In this document: piece after piece, positions 25,253 to 40,700 of the stretch
How positions within the stretch are numbered: position 1 is the first letter of the stretch
How the letters are laid out: every line of letters starts with the position of its first letter
Origin: Paragordius varius
Taxonomy: Eukaryota; Nematomorpha
NCBI GenBank assembly: GCA_964247055.1
Contig: OZ176053.1
Location: 11,470,001 to 11,534,000 of the forward strand
Length of the DNA: 64,000 bases
Direction: 5' to 3'
Program-made: the position numbers and the translations under genes
The notes under the pieces: generated by a model
The model's database searches: none
What the model was told of the DNA's origin: nothing
What the model saw: only the letters and a program-made list of their open reading frames with translations

Positions 25253-25709
25253 TCCAATGTTTGATAAATTATTAAACAATAGAACCAGTATAATGAAACA
25301 ATCAAAATATATAGGCTTTATCCTTGTAAAAAACCCCCAAAACAAATGTATATATACATATTAAAATGATTTATTCATCGTTCATTTTGTAAAAAAACAG
25401 GTAAAATTATGTACACAATTAATATCGAAAAAAAACATGCAGAAAAAAGTTGTCACACACACTAACTATATATATATATATAAGAATTTTGAGAATAAAT
25501 TGGTATACCATAATAAATTTGTTGTTTTTTATACTTTTTGACAATCAAATAAATGCAATTTGATCCAGACAAATTCATGGTTTGGAGTGGAGTGTAAATT
25601 AAATCCTTATGCTATATCAACGATCAAATTTTTTTATCGAGAGATATTTTTGTGAAGTGGACTAGTTAGTATCAACAACAATATAGTGTTTGTCAAGGAA
25701 ATTTAATTT
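25253..25709. other. Convergent 3' intergenic region between INTS15 and KPNB1
   Basis: Only 457 bp separate the two stop codons. AATAAA at 25512-25517 could serve INTS15, and TTTATT at 25370-25375 (AATAAA on the minus strand) could serve KPNB1. If both are used, the two 3' UTRs would overlap. Confidence 0.5.
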
Positions 25710-28700
25710 TCAAGAAGAATGCAGTACAATACGTATTTGTTTAAGAATCCAAGCTATATTTTCCCTTTGTTTATTAGTCCAATGTTTTCCTCGTCGCAAT
25801 TTTTCACAAAGCTTTTCAATCGTATGATGAGATTGTTCAATCTTTGGTTTCAATTTGGCACCAAATACATTGCATAAATCGCTGAAGAATAAAAAATGTC
25901 TATTTTTTATTCAAAATAAAATGTATAATCGCTTATTTTTCAGGTTTTACAGTCAAATTTTGATATTTCGTTTTATATAAGATTATTGAAAAACCCCACG
26001 CTAATCCTTAATATAAACTTAAATATGGATTCTGTCTCTATAGTTAAATAAGTTTTTTGTAAATATATATATCCTTGCGCCAAAAATATTTAGTTAACAT
26101 ACAAATAACATTGCATTGATAATTTTTTTTGATGCATCTGTATTCTTAAGTTGATATTTCCCTTATTAAAATTACACGATATAATAATCAAATACTGCCA
26201 AAATCCAATAACACCCATTTGAACTTAATAAAACTATGTTAACAATATAAAATTAAAGAAAAAACAAAAAAATATATACCCTAAAAGACTTCCCGTTTGT
26301 AACAATAATTGATTGGTCGAATCCGGATCTAAGGTTATAACGTCTATAAAAGCCACAATATTCGGGATATAGGGTTCGACAATAGTGATTGGTTCTATCA
26401 AATAATGAAAATTATATGTAAGTATAAAAATTTATCCTAAATTTTTTTATAAAAATATTTATTTAATAATGATTAACAAAAATTGGATTTTATTTAAAGC
26501 AAAATGGTACATAAAATTAATATTTGGTTTAAAGTAAAATTATTAAAATATACTTGGAACGATGGTGGATTCTTCGGAAAAACCATTTATTATGCCTAAC
26601 ATAATTAAATATATGTTATATTTAATTAATAAAATAGTATTGAAACTTAGAATTGACGTTTATTAAAAAATAAAATTCTATACTAAAAAACTAACTATTG
26701 TGAGAAAAGAGTTGTTTATGGTGCAGATTACCTTTCTAGTTTGAGATAAATAATAAACTTTTAACATTTTTATTATTTGGTGGATAAAAAATTATCCAAA
26801 ATTTAAATTTTATTATAAATTTTTGTCCGGGTTATTGATAATTTACATCTATAGTTAAAAATCTAAAATATTCAAAAATTTTATTTTAAACACTTAAAAA
26901 TCTATTTAAAAATATAATCTTAATACGCCAAGTAGAGTATGAAACTAAAAATATTAAGCCGCATAAAAGCAAAAAAAGAGTGAAAAATGCTCTAAAATTA
27001 AGCATTCAAATATAAATTTTATTTAACCCGAAAAAATTTAACTTTTTTGAGTTAAAATGTGTAAAATATCAATAATTTGATAAAAATAGCTATAAAATAA
27101 AATTGAAAAATAACCAGAAAATGCCGAAACGCAACTCTCCCTTAGGGTGTTAACAAAATCTATCATAGCTTCATCGGTATACTCATCTAATTATGTTAAA
27201 AAATTATAATTAAAAATAATAAAATGGTAAAATCTGTTTAAAAATATTTAATAAACGAATTTGCTAAATTATTTAAAAAACCATAAAAAAACGCTCAAAA
27301 GCCTGGTTTTGAAACCACTTTGATAAAATAGAACTATAATGATTATTTGTGCGTTTTTAATTTACCCCTGTTAAAAATTTTACAGTGACAGTCTTATAGA
27401 TAATACATTTTCGATATGTAGATTCTAAATTTTTATAATAAAAACTTTTTCGCTAACGGTAAAATTGAAATAATAAGAAAAAGTATTAATTGAGCGACGA
27501 ATTTTAAAAAGATCACTACTTTTTAACCCTTAATTTCAAAATTATAATTATTAAGATTGTCAAATGTATAACTAAGAATGTTACTACAAATTACATATCA
27601 ATACCTTGTTTTTCCCCCCAACTTAAAACAAAAGGGTTTGCCGACAAATACTCAAGGTATAAAAGAGTATGAATGTGTTTTTTTTGCATAAAAAAATCTA
27701 CTAATTGTTGCCTTTATAATTAAATTTTTTACTGTAATTATAAAAATTTTATTAAACCAGCAAATCCAACAGATTCGGCATCGGGTGAAGGCTTAAATCT
27801 ACTGGCTTGTATTAATGCATTTAACATTTGAGGCGCATAAGGGGCAAATGCGGGCCCCATCAGAATAACCATCGTACTTAGGCATTCAAAAATGTGTGGT
27901 TTCAACATTTTGTCGGCATTTGGATTCTAATCGAAATTATACAACGATAAAAATGGAAATTATACAGACAAAATTCAAAAACTAAAAGATGAGAAATATT
28001 AAATTAAAAGATAACTAACCATGCTTACTTTTTAGAACTTTGATATTTTAGATATGAATTAATTTTAAAGAGAGTGTATTAATATCTTATATCTATATTC
28101 CATGTTTAGGACCCATAACGATGAATCTATATAAAAATGAGATTTCAAAAATATGGTTATCTTTTAAAAAAATTATTTTAGTTTTTTCGTTTAGTCATAT
28201 AACATTAATAAGATATATTATACGCTTTGGAAAACAATAATATTTCGGATAAATTATGTGTAATAATAAAGTATAAATTCCATAAATCAAATGGGTTATG
28301 ATAGTTTAATTATTTAAACTTAAATATCTTTTCTCCTAAAAAGAGAAACAATAATTTTTGATAATAATCAAAATGACAGGTAGATTTTCTAATTTTGGCT
28401 CAAAACCATATTCTAAGTGTTCTTAAAATTTTAATGAAATTATTATTATTATTATACTGCAAGTATTTGTATTAGAGCCGTAAATATGGGTTCCGTATAT
28501 GGTACAAGTTGTTTTTGCAATGTTTGATACAAATCCATAACGACCATCAGAGCAGATAAACATACCTAATATGTAATTTATTTAATTAAACTAATTATTT
28601 TGTTTTTGATTGGTAAATAAAATATTATTATGTTATTGTGATTTTTGTTGAAAAAATCTCCAATTTTCGTTAGTAAGAGTAAATTATAGAAAAAATAATA

Positions 28701-31700
28701 ATTTTATATAATCATTTATGACAATTATTTAAAATAACTTTATATTATAACGTAAAAGAAAAAAAGTCATAAAAAATTAAAAACTAAATAAACCTTGGTA
28801 TCATCCACCATGGCGAGCGATGACAATAAAAAGGGGAAAAACATTTCCCAATACTTCATAAATTTTTCACCATAAGCTTTTTAAAAAAATATAATTGTAA
28901 AATATATAATATAACAAAAAAGATATATAATATTAAGTAGTTATTGCGTAAGTGGTTTGTTTATAACAGAATAAAACCAATTATTTATATGTAATTTTCA
29001 TAAAACACATTACACTAAAAATCAAAGATTAAACAATAGTAAAAAAGTGAAAATATTCCGTAACATACACCAGGATTAATAATTCAGAACAAATAATAAA
29101 TTCGGGCTAAACCAAATATTATATAATGCTAGTTTTTATAACCCCAAAATCAATTAAGATAGTATTTAATTTTTAAGGGTGAAATATCAATGTTAAGTGT
29201 TAAAAAATGTAAAAAACGTATATTTAATCAAAAATGTTTAAGAAGAGTGAATTTTAATATAATTTTTATAACTTACCAACAATTAGGGTACTTATAGTTA
29301 AAAGTACATCCTCTTGCACAAAACTAACAGCATTTAGTTGCGTTTTTAAAGTGGGCGATATAACATTATTGGTGGATGCATTGTAGAGTGAAAGGATTTG
29401 TAGTAGAGCCAACATTATTATATCAGCAACGGACATCAAATTTTCTTCTTTCAATTTACGTATTGAACTCTAAATCCGCAATATACAGTAAAAATTGGTA
29501 TATTATAGCAAGCAAATTTTCTTTGAAAAAGGCTACAAATTGAATTATAGAATTAACAACATTTTATGAGCTATGTTAAAGTCAAAATTTGGAAAACACG
29601 CTAAATATATAATATAGTACCAATATAATTTAGTTTAATTTCAAAACATCCAACAAATATTTAACTAAAATTCAAAATTCTCATTTTTTTCTCTTTTGAT
29701 TAAATATGAAAATTTAAACAACCCCATAAAACTGAGAATACAATGACAAGTGACACCTTAAATTAATTTTTCCCTATTGTTTTCCATTTTTCCCAGTTCA
29801 AAAAATGTCGTTTAATTCTTAAAATAAAAATGATCACATATAAATTTAGTTAAAAAATAACCTGTAATACAAGGCATAGATAAGATAACATTTGAGCAAC
29901 ATTCATTAGGTCTGAGGTAGGAGTATTGGCTTTGTCTCCACCAGCCCCTAAAAGTAGGAAAAATGTTAACTATATTGTAAAGGGGTGAACAAAAACCCAT
30001 TTTTTAATAATAACTAGGAATAAAAAAATGACCGAACGTTCAAATATAATTTTATTTTATTGAACATATAGTAAAAATTGAAATTATACGGATTAAATAT
30101 ATAAAAACAAATTTTTTTAGACAACCCTACTTTAAACCTTAATTTTTCCTATATAAACTATTTAGAAATCGTAAAATAAAAATGATATTACCAATCCATA
30201 TCTAAACCATATTTAGCAAATAAAACAATTAGTTAAAAAAATGAGATTTTAAAAGTGTGATTTTATATATATTTATACGTTTTAACCGTATAACTTCAAT
30301 TTTTACTCTAAATCATGAGATATTTAAACCATAAATTGATTGGATATTGTGAGATTGAAAAAAAAGCAAAAGAAACCCTTAACATAAAAAATAATTTTAT
30401 TCGTTTATACTGAAAGGATGTCCAAAACAAATGACTTTGCAGCAGGCTAAATTTGCATTATATGTATGGATGGACATGATTAATAATTTATTAGATTTTA
30501 AACATATGACTGTAAACTGAAATAACTAATATTTATTTTAACAATTTTTGCAACGTTATTGCCAAAATTTGGAAAAAGTTATTGGAAAATTTGTTTAAGA
30601 AAAAATCAATTTCCATTAAGATTACGCAAATTTTGAGATTTCTTGCAAGCCGCAGAAATAGTTTGAAGAGTTAAATGCGGTCCGCATGTTGGACACCCTT
30701 GGTTTAATGTTACAAACGAATTAAATATTAAATTTCTTAGCAAATTTTTTTGCAAAATTTGTAACGCATTTCTTATATATATATATACATATACATTTGT
30801 TGTAAATAAGATAATCAAACAAGATGTAAAAAACAATTTGCAAAAAGGGATATATACTATTGGGGTTATCATTTTAATAACGTTTTAAATTTAACTATAT
30901 GACTTTAAAAATGGATCCAAAACTCTTTAATATACTTTTTAATCTGGAACCTAAATTGCCAAAAACACCAGATTACCCAATTAAAGAGTTATCAGAGATG
31001 TAGAATTTTACTGAAAATTTTAGCCGTTTTTTTGATCCTATAAATAAATTTATTTATCATAACAAAAAACCCATACGTTGCCTTGATAAATGCCTAAAAA
31101 TGGATCAATTATTTTTTGATAAAATAAAATTACCCAAAGCATTAGAAGCCATTTGAATGGTTTGTTTAAGGCTTTCCAACACAGTACTCGTGACTTTGAG
31201 CAACGTTTCATAACAATCCAAAGGACAATATTTGAGGAAATCAGCGATAGCTTGGAAAACTGCACCTTTAAGATTAGTTTGTGAACCATCATTTCTATTT
31301 TACCCAAACAACATACAAAAAATAATATATATATTATTGATGGCCAAAAATAAAGTGTATTTAGGGTTAAAATATTATTAAAAAACTGTTCAAATTAAAA
31401 AAGCACATCTAATTTTAATTATATTTAGAGTTATACCATTTTTCAGTCAAAAGTAACATTTTTTTCAAGCAGAATTGGGATTGGACGAATATATATTGAC
31501 GTTTGCTAGAAAATGTTGCATTTAATTGAAAAAATGTTGCTTCTGACTGAAATGGTATATTTATACCAAAGTATTTAAATAATAAATAACTAAAATTTGT
31601 GACCATAAATCTTAATAAAAATGAATTTTTGTATAAAAATATATATTTGAAAGATAAAGTTAACATATATATACATAGAGATATAAAATTGCACATCTCA

Positions 31701-34700
31701 ATTATAATGTTTAAAAATACATATATTTCATAATATACAAATTTTGTTTTATATTATTATAAAACCATTCTTTTTATAAATTTTTTAGAAAATCTGAATA
31801 TTCCAATCTTTCCGAGTAACCCAATAACCGGCCTACGATTTCATACATCGATATATAAATAATTTATCGAATACATTTCCTTTCCAAGTACAACACAAAA
31901 ATGTAATCTAATGGAATTTTAACAACTAGTGCTAAAAATCTTTTTCGTCCCTAGTTAACCGTATTTTCTTAACAAAAAAGATTCTGTTAAAATGCCAACC
32001 TTTCCGAGCAAGCCAATAATTGACCTACAATAGTTTCATACATGGGAGAAAGGATAAATGTTTGAGGTGATGAGTTTGGTTCCATCGATGAAATATAATG
32101 GGGAGAATCGGGTCCCCCAGGTAGTGCTTGAACATAGGCATTCTCAGCCAAATTTGTTAGAGCCTTAAAGTTGTTAAAAATAAAATTAGAGCAAGACAAA
32201 ATGAAAAAACTGTTTTATTTCTGTAGACATAAATAGGCATGTGTAACACTTAAATTGATCTTTTTGGTTTATATTTAAATTTTTTTGGATAAATATACCC
32301 TCCCAAAAATAAATTAGTGTCAATATAAACATGTGTGCTAATATCTTATTACTGGAAAAACTAATTTTTGCGTATTTTTTCCAATCTGTAAAAATATTGC
32401 ACGTTTATTTATGCCGACTAATAAAAGTTGGCAATATTTTCACGATAAAAAACATATTTTCTCTTTGTAAAACTCCCTGTGTGTAGTGTATTTTACAAAT
32501 AGAATGTGTATAAAAAATAAAATTTTATACCCAACAAATATTGAGAACAATTTTGGGTTCGGCGCTCAAATTTTCTAGCAGAGCCGTTAAAACGGGTGAT
32601 ATGACTTGTGGAGTAAGGACAACATGAGGTAATTGTTCACAAATTCGACCTAATCATGGTTAAACACAGTAAACAGCAAAGTTATTGGTTAAATTAGACA
32701 ATAATTTTTGACTTTTTTTAAGTGCCATTCTTGTTAATGTAAAATATATTTTATTAATTTATAATAATATATTTTAAAAAAATTGGTCCAACACCCAAGA
32801 ATTTTTTTAATTAGGGTTTATTGAAAGATTTTGGCCCGATTTTGTATTAGACTCGTAATTTTCAATATAAAATTTTTTTAAATATAGAACCAGGCATTAT
32901 ATATCATTTTAAAGAGCGCGAAAGAATAAAAGTTTCGAATGGTCGTCATTTGAAAAAAATTATGTAAAAGTTTTTGGCTTTATATAGTCAAAATTTTACA
33001 CCCATAAATGAGTTAAAAAATTTTACAGCTAATTTAAAAATCATATAAATTATTTTAATATAATTATTAGGGTTACATTAGTATAAATTTTAAAAAAATC
33101 ATGAAAAGAGCTTTTGCTTTTTTAATTATTTTAAACAGATATTAAAATGCATAGTTAAAACTGTAATATTACATTATGGTTATAAAAGACCCAGAATACT
33201 TTAAACTATTCTGGTCTTTGAAATTTTAAATTTCTAAGCCTTTTAAAGAAAACAATTAATATTGATGAAACGGTATTTTTGTAATTAAAAATGGATGGCT
33301 GTTTCGAATAACATAAAAGTAATAAATAAATACCATCCACCATAATCAAAAAAACTCTCTTGTGTTATATTGACATTTATTGTTATATACATAAAGATTG
33401 AGTTATCTATTAGATTTTAAATGTATATTACAGTCATGTATCCTTAATTTTTTCAAAAAAAAATTTTTCGTTATGGGTATAAATATTTGGTAAATAATGG
33501 AAAAAACACGAGCTCTATGGTATTAACAATATCAAATCCATCAAAAAATATAAGAATTATCATAGAGTTTTTGTTTTTTCCATCCTTTACCATATATTTA
33601 TAACCATTTAACGAAAAAAATATATTTTTAGGATATTGAGAAAAACGCTCTCGCTTTGCGGGTTTGTCGCTAAAACATATTCACTTAAAGTTTTCATTCT
33701 CTTTCAAATATATTTCAAATGGGAATGTGTTGTATATTTTCAAAAAAAACATATTTTAGTAAAATCTAAATTAAAAGGGCACATAATCACAAAAATTCAA
33801 ATAATAAATAATTGTTAAATGGAATTATAATATTTATTACATTACTGTTAAAATGATAGTTAATACCAGAAAACAAAAAATTCGAGTGGCATAAAAATAA
33901 GTTGTCTAGTGTTATCTTATGTGTTTTATAAATTTTAAATCATATAAAATAATAACATGCATTCTTTTATAAAAAATTTTAATCAAATTTCCTACGAAAA
34001 TAATTTTATGCAGCAATGAGTCATTTTAATGGACTATACATGTTTTAAATTGTTTATTGGGAAAAAATAAATAGTTTTATATTTTTCATGCTTAAATCAT
34101 TCATATGTTAAAAACGATTAAAAATCATACTTGCTGTCAAAAAAGCAATATTTTTCCCCTATACCCCAATTTATAAGACCCATATAACTAAAATACTGTC
34201 ATTTCATAGATTTTTAACAATATTTTTATCGTAGTATATGTATACATAAGTTTTAATCTTGAACATCATAAAAAGTTGCAATAACTTGAAAAAAAATTTT
34301 ATATTTTTATTTTATCCAAAACTATTCAGTAAAAAATTAATGAAAAAATAATTACTATACGTTTATTGCCATTATTATAATTTAAACCCGAAATGGGTAA
34401 AATTATGATAATTTATACCTATAGTCCATGATGCAGTATCTCTAACCATAAGAACCGAATCTTTGAGCAATGGCAAAATGTGAGGCAAAGCTTGTTCTAC
34501 GATAGGTTTAAGGAGTTCGGGACTTGGACCTTCCATCATACAGCCTAGATTAAAAATCAATTTTAAATATTTTTGGCTAAAATATACCATTTACAATTCA
34601 AATTCACCCTTGAACAATTCAAATTCACCCTCGAACAATGCAAATTCACCCTCAAATAAAATATATGTTTTTTAGGATTAAAAAATAACAATATTTTTAT

Positions 34701-37700
34701 ATATTTTTTTTAAAAAAAATTCGGGTTTAAATTAAACTAATTCTGAAAAAAATAATAAACTATAAAATAAACATAGATTTCATATTAATAATGAGTTATA
34801 TTAGTTCGAAAATATATAATTTATTTTTAGGGTGAAAGGTGAATTTGAATTGTTCATGGGTGAATTTGAACTTATATATGAAAAAGTAATCAGAGACAAA
34901 AAAAGAGTTTTATAATTATAAAGACACATATGCATAGAGAAAATCACACTTTTCAATCTTGATTGTATAAATATAGATCCACCTTTGGGTTAAGTAATGT
35001 AGATGTAAATTGATAACACAATAAAATTGGTTAAAACCATTCGTATTTATTTAAGTTGTATAGGTAAAAATTAAGGACAAAAATATGATTTTCTTTAAAT
35101 CAAAATAACAATATTTGTCTTCACGCTTTTATTTTTTGTCTTTTATTTTTATATAATATATTTAATTAACAAACGATTAAACTATGTACAAAAAAGAGCG
35201 CTTTGTAAAGTAATTATCCAATAGTGATGACCAGGCGCTTTTACGGTTTTAACATAAAATCCTAATTTTCATGGTAAAATCTTCTAAAGTTTAATATATC
35301 CAACAAAATTACAAGTTTGTGATATTTTATATCTTTCATAATAAACCAAAAATATATTGATAATATATAATATTTTACGAATATATCCGAAGAATATTAT
35401 TAAACACTGATTATTATTAAAAATATGAATATTAATTGCATTTAATTTTTTAAAAAAACTAATAATATTATCTAAAAAAATCACAATTTGAATATTATAT
35501 GGCGTCATTATAATCCACTGTCTTCCTAAACCAGAGATTAGCATATATCATGATCATTCTTTATTAAATTTTACACTTTATACATTGAATTAATGGTAAA
35601 AAAATTTTTTCAGTCAAAAGCAACTTTTTTTCCACCAAACTTTGCGTTTGTTCGAAAAAAGTCTTGCTTTTAACTGCAAAAATGGTCTATAAATTTTTTC
35701 TAGGGGGGCGAAAAAATATGTATACCAAAAGCCATGATAGAAGCTTCCCGAGCCCTCCAATCCGACCCAAACAGGTGATCTTTAATAAAGGGCAGGAGTG
35801 GACCTACAATTTCATCCCCACACACGGAGGCCAGCAATGAAAGGCAAACGCTTGCTGCTTTACTAGGGATCCATTCTTCATCATCTACTTGGCCGGATTC
35901 GTCCTAACACCAATGCAATTTTAAGTGTTTTATAAACGAAAATTATTTATTTTTATATATATATATATATATAAATTTATTGAATCGTTGTCTATTGGTA
36001 TAATTGGTTTTCAATAAAATTATTTCCATCCTTTTATTATAAAAATATATATTAAATTTTTAATTTTATAAAGAATATTTACCTATTTATATGTTAGTTT
36101 ATGCAAAGGTTAACTTTATTCCCTCATTTTTTTAAACATCAATAAATTTATTTGAATATATATAATTAAGTTAATTTCGATCCATCTGACCTGATATATC
36201 ATATTATATTACTATTTAAAGGATAGTTTTGGCTTGACATGACAAATTTATTTACAAAGATAAAAATTGGATGGCGAAAAATAGTTCCTTATAGTAATAC
36301 TTTACGAAAGTAAATATGTAAATTCAAATTTTTTATATATAAAACCGAAAATAAAGGCCATTTATATTTGTAAATATTTAATTTATCTATAAAGAATTTC
36401 AACTCTTCTGTATCTAACTTTCACGAAAAAAATTAAAACTAAACTATGCTTGAATTAATAACAATTTTACTTTTTAGTCTTTTAGATTAAAAAATAAATG
36501 AATTTCATATTATATTGTTATTTCATATCAATTACTTTAGATAAAAAAACCATCAAAAAACTTTACATACAATTTTGAGATATACATATCAATGTTGGCA
36601 TTTTTTTCAATTTGTAATGGATATATAAAATAATAATGAATTATGCAAAAATATAACCCTTATTTGCAATTTTCACACTTTTTAAGCACTTCAAATAATG
36701 GTAATTGAATGATAATTAGAAAATACTTGTTTAGTAAGCGTTTCAGTAAGTATGGGAAGGAGAAAGGGTAAAGCACCCTTGGCATAAAACTTAAGTATGC
36801 GATTTTGATTTCCAGATCCACCATTTACATGATCAACAACTAATTAACAAAGAATATTTATCTCAATTTAACAATTTTTAACACAACAGCAATATTGTAA
36901 GTCCTTCCTACTTTCGTATATAAAAATAAATGCAATTACAAAAGAGAGTTCTGATAATATTGAGGATATTGTAAAACGATGTTTGAGATATGATTAATTA
37001 CATATTATTCTTGAAACAATTTGGTAAATAAAACGATAAATAGGAGATGTGGCCAAAGTTGCGCATGTATTTAATACTAATATAAAAAAATGTTTATTTT
37101 TAGTTTAAAAAACTTTTCATTTTACAGATACAAATTGGTTAATTTATGTTTAATATGCCCATTCTAAAAAACATATTTTTCCAAACAAAGTGAACAATTT
37201 TGATTTCGTTTGTTTTATCAAAAGCCCAGTCCATTTCAATCGACTTGGGAAATAAAATCAATTTTTAAAATGCCTTATTAAAAATGGCTAAAGTTGAAAA
37301 ATAATACAGAAAAAACGTAAAAAGTAAAGACAAATACACTTTTTAACACATTTAACTACATAAATGGAATTTCGAAAAATATAATTAAGTGTGGAAACAT
37401 TTACATATCTATTCTTTATTTTGCAACACACAATATTAAGTTTAAAAAAAAATGTTTTTATAGAAAAAAATTTGTCTATGAGTTTTTCGTTTCGTTGTTG
37501 TCATTATTTTAATTATGTAATAGGAAAATCAAAGTTCAAAAAGTATGGCTTGGCTGTGTGTAAAACAATATCCATAAAATTTCAATTACTGTTTCCTTTC
37601 CTCCAATCATGAGAAAACAGGTTTTCAGTCAACCTAAACAATCGTATTCTGCGTTTAACTAAATACTATCGTTTTAAACGACTGGCAAATCAAAAATACT

Positions 37701-40700
37701 TTAAAAGTGTTTTAAAATAAATAACTGGTACCAGATGGATCAGTATTATTTTGAGCTAAATTAGGATCTTGTGCATTTAGAGCTATTAAATCGATTTCCT
37801 CATCACAAACCGTGGACCAAAATTCGATGCCTTGTAAGGCTACATCTTCACGATCACTTTTCATAGCGTTCAAACTTATCTACGTAACATATTAAAATTG
37901 AGAGAATTACGCATTTTATTTATGAAATTTATTAAAAAAAAATTAAGCTGAAATGCGTACAAATATAAAAAATATATATTTTAATTTTCGACTTTTATAG
38001 AAAAGTCTTTATCGAAAAAATTCAATTACCTATATCACACTATATAAGGCATCTAATCACGTTACAATTCATTTCATATTTTTTTCGATAAAGACTTTAC
38101 TATAAAAGTTGAAAATTACAATATATATTTTTTAAATTTGTACGCATTTTAGCTTGATTTTTTTAATAAACTTATCTACGTAACGTATCATTTAAATATA
38201 CTACCAGTTCTAATCTCATTAAATATATGTGTATATATTAATATAAATTCAGCAAAAATATAGAATTTATCTATAAAAACATAAATTTTCGTTTACTAAA
38301 AGTGTTCCTCGTTGAATGTAAAAATAAAATCAAAAATTAATGGATAAATTATAATTTATATTTAGTAAAAAAACGTATATTAAAAAATACATTAAATATT
38401 TATTTATTGTAGATTACTACCATAATTACCATAATAAAATTTAAAAAAATTACAAATCAATCCATTATAGGTAAAAAAATTCCTATAAATATATACCGGA
38501 AAAAGAGCGGGGTTCATATAAGTTTCCATGTATTCGTAATATAATTGCATGATTTTGACTAGGCATTGAAGGGCACAAACTTGAATCTAAAATCAACAAA
38601 ATTTTCAAAAAAAATAGTTTTTGCATAGAAAAAAGTTTAATAATCTTTATAAAATCCATTTTTTTTAAAAAAACTTATGTGACTAACTAATGTTTAACTT
38701 ACAGAGACTTCAGAAGATTGTGTGGCTTCACAAACAACTTGCATTATGTAATTACGTTCATTCTAATGTTATGAATCATATAAAAATTTATATAATTTAA
38801 AAAAGGTGGTATCATTAGACAGATTAAAAAAATGTGAAAATAATTACCTCTTGTTCAAAATTAGAATGGATAAATTCGAGGGAATTGAGTAAAGCAGTGG
38901 TAGCAGCAAGTTTTATATGGCTATATATAAAAACGTATAATTTAAAATCATAAAAAATTCCTCTATTTTTTATCACTTTTGACCATTTTTAGGAATTATA
39001 TACATGTAATTATCAAAAATGGAGCCCTATAACAAATCAGTTGTTTTTAAAAAAAATATTGTAGTTATTAAAATTTATAATATTTCTAACAATTAAATTT
39101 TTCCCTACAAATAACCTATGATATTGATATGTAATAAAATAAAAAAATTCAGACTTTTTTATTTTTTTTGAGTTTATAATCTTGTGACGCGTTTTTGAGC
39201 CTAATTATTGTAAAATTAAGATCTAATATCATGGAATCTATTTTGACAAAAAATTTACAACATATGCCTACTCATGTTTAAAATAAACAGTTAATCATGT
39301 AGATAATTTACTAATTAAATTGTAAAAAGATTAAATTTAATTTATTTCTCCAAGTTAAGTTTTGATTTTGAAAAACATTGAAATATATAAGACGTTTTCC
39401 AAATTTGAAATGATTAAGGTAAAATAAGTTAACTATTATAGTTAGGAATGAAATAACTCTTAATTAATTCATAGATAATTTAGGCACATAAAATTCTAAA
39501 GTTCTTTACTAAGTCAATCGCATTACACCAATCAAAATATTTTGAATTATTGTCTTAAAGCTTATGTGTAATTGATTTAAAAGAAAAAAAATTATAGATT
39601 TATCTAAGTTTATAACCATTATACTGGAAAAGTTTCTATTTAACACAGTAATAAAATTCATATATAACTACTTATTGGCGTGATTCATCCCATGAATAAT
39701 TGCTGTTAAAATTACATTGGAGTATGGGAGGAGATAAGCCGAATCCTAAATATAAAATAAATAATGAAAGCTAAAATAATATGTATAATTGACCAAATAA
39801 AAAAATAACAATCATACAATATGGTTTTGTTTAAAAAGACAAAAAAACGCGAGCCATATTAGATAAAATGCTATCAAATAATTAATTGAATTATTTTTTA
39901 AATTTATCAATTATGTCAGTGATTCGATTACATGATATCACAATATTAAGTTCTAATCTTTTTTTATATATAAAATATTAGTAAATATATTAATTAAAAT
40001 CATATAACCATATGATTTTCTAAAATCTTATCAATTATTATAGTAATAATCAACTGTATTTAATTTCCCTAAAATAACTTCTACCACCTGTCTGTAATTA
40101 TATATTTCATAATAACTGTGGAACTCCAACTTAATTTTGGCTCTGATGACAGTGATGACTGCTTATAAAAATTATAAAGCCAGTGACATATTTAAAAAAA
40201 AATGTAAAATTTGCATTAATCCTTATGAATATATTTTCAAAACTATAAAAACAATTTAAACGGAAGTGATTTTTTTAATATTGTCATGCAATACAATTTA
40301 CATTTATGGTAGTGATGGGCATATTCGTAAAAGCCGATTATCATTTACGCAGTTAAAAACCCGACCCAAGTTTTAAAACAGTAAGAATAAATTACTATTT
40401 CTTGACAAATATAGCCCACAGCCTCGAGAGAGCCTTCAACCAATGTAACATTAGTCCCTTGTGTTATATTATTAGCAAGAGTTGTTATAATTTCTGGACT
40501 TTGTTTTTTGGGTAATTCCGCGGCTGATATGTATGCTATACACTGGGCAGCCGAACTGGGTCTTAAACCTTCAAAATGTAGCGCCTTTAAAATCTATATG
40601 CAAAAATATGGTAATATGTGTTATGATGGATGTTGTAATCAAAAATTATTTATAAAATTAAACATTTTGTTTAATTAATTCCCGTATGTTTGGTGGAATT

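Noticed and set aside
31415-31696. 93-codon minus-strand open frame inside KPNB1
   Set aside because: Its Phe/Leu/Ile-rich composition reflects AT-rich intron sequence between exons 14 and 15.
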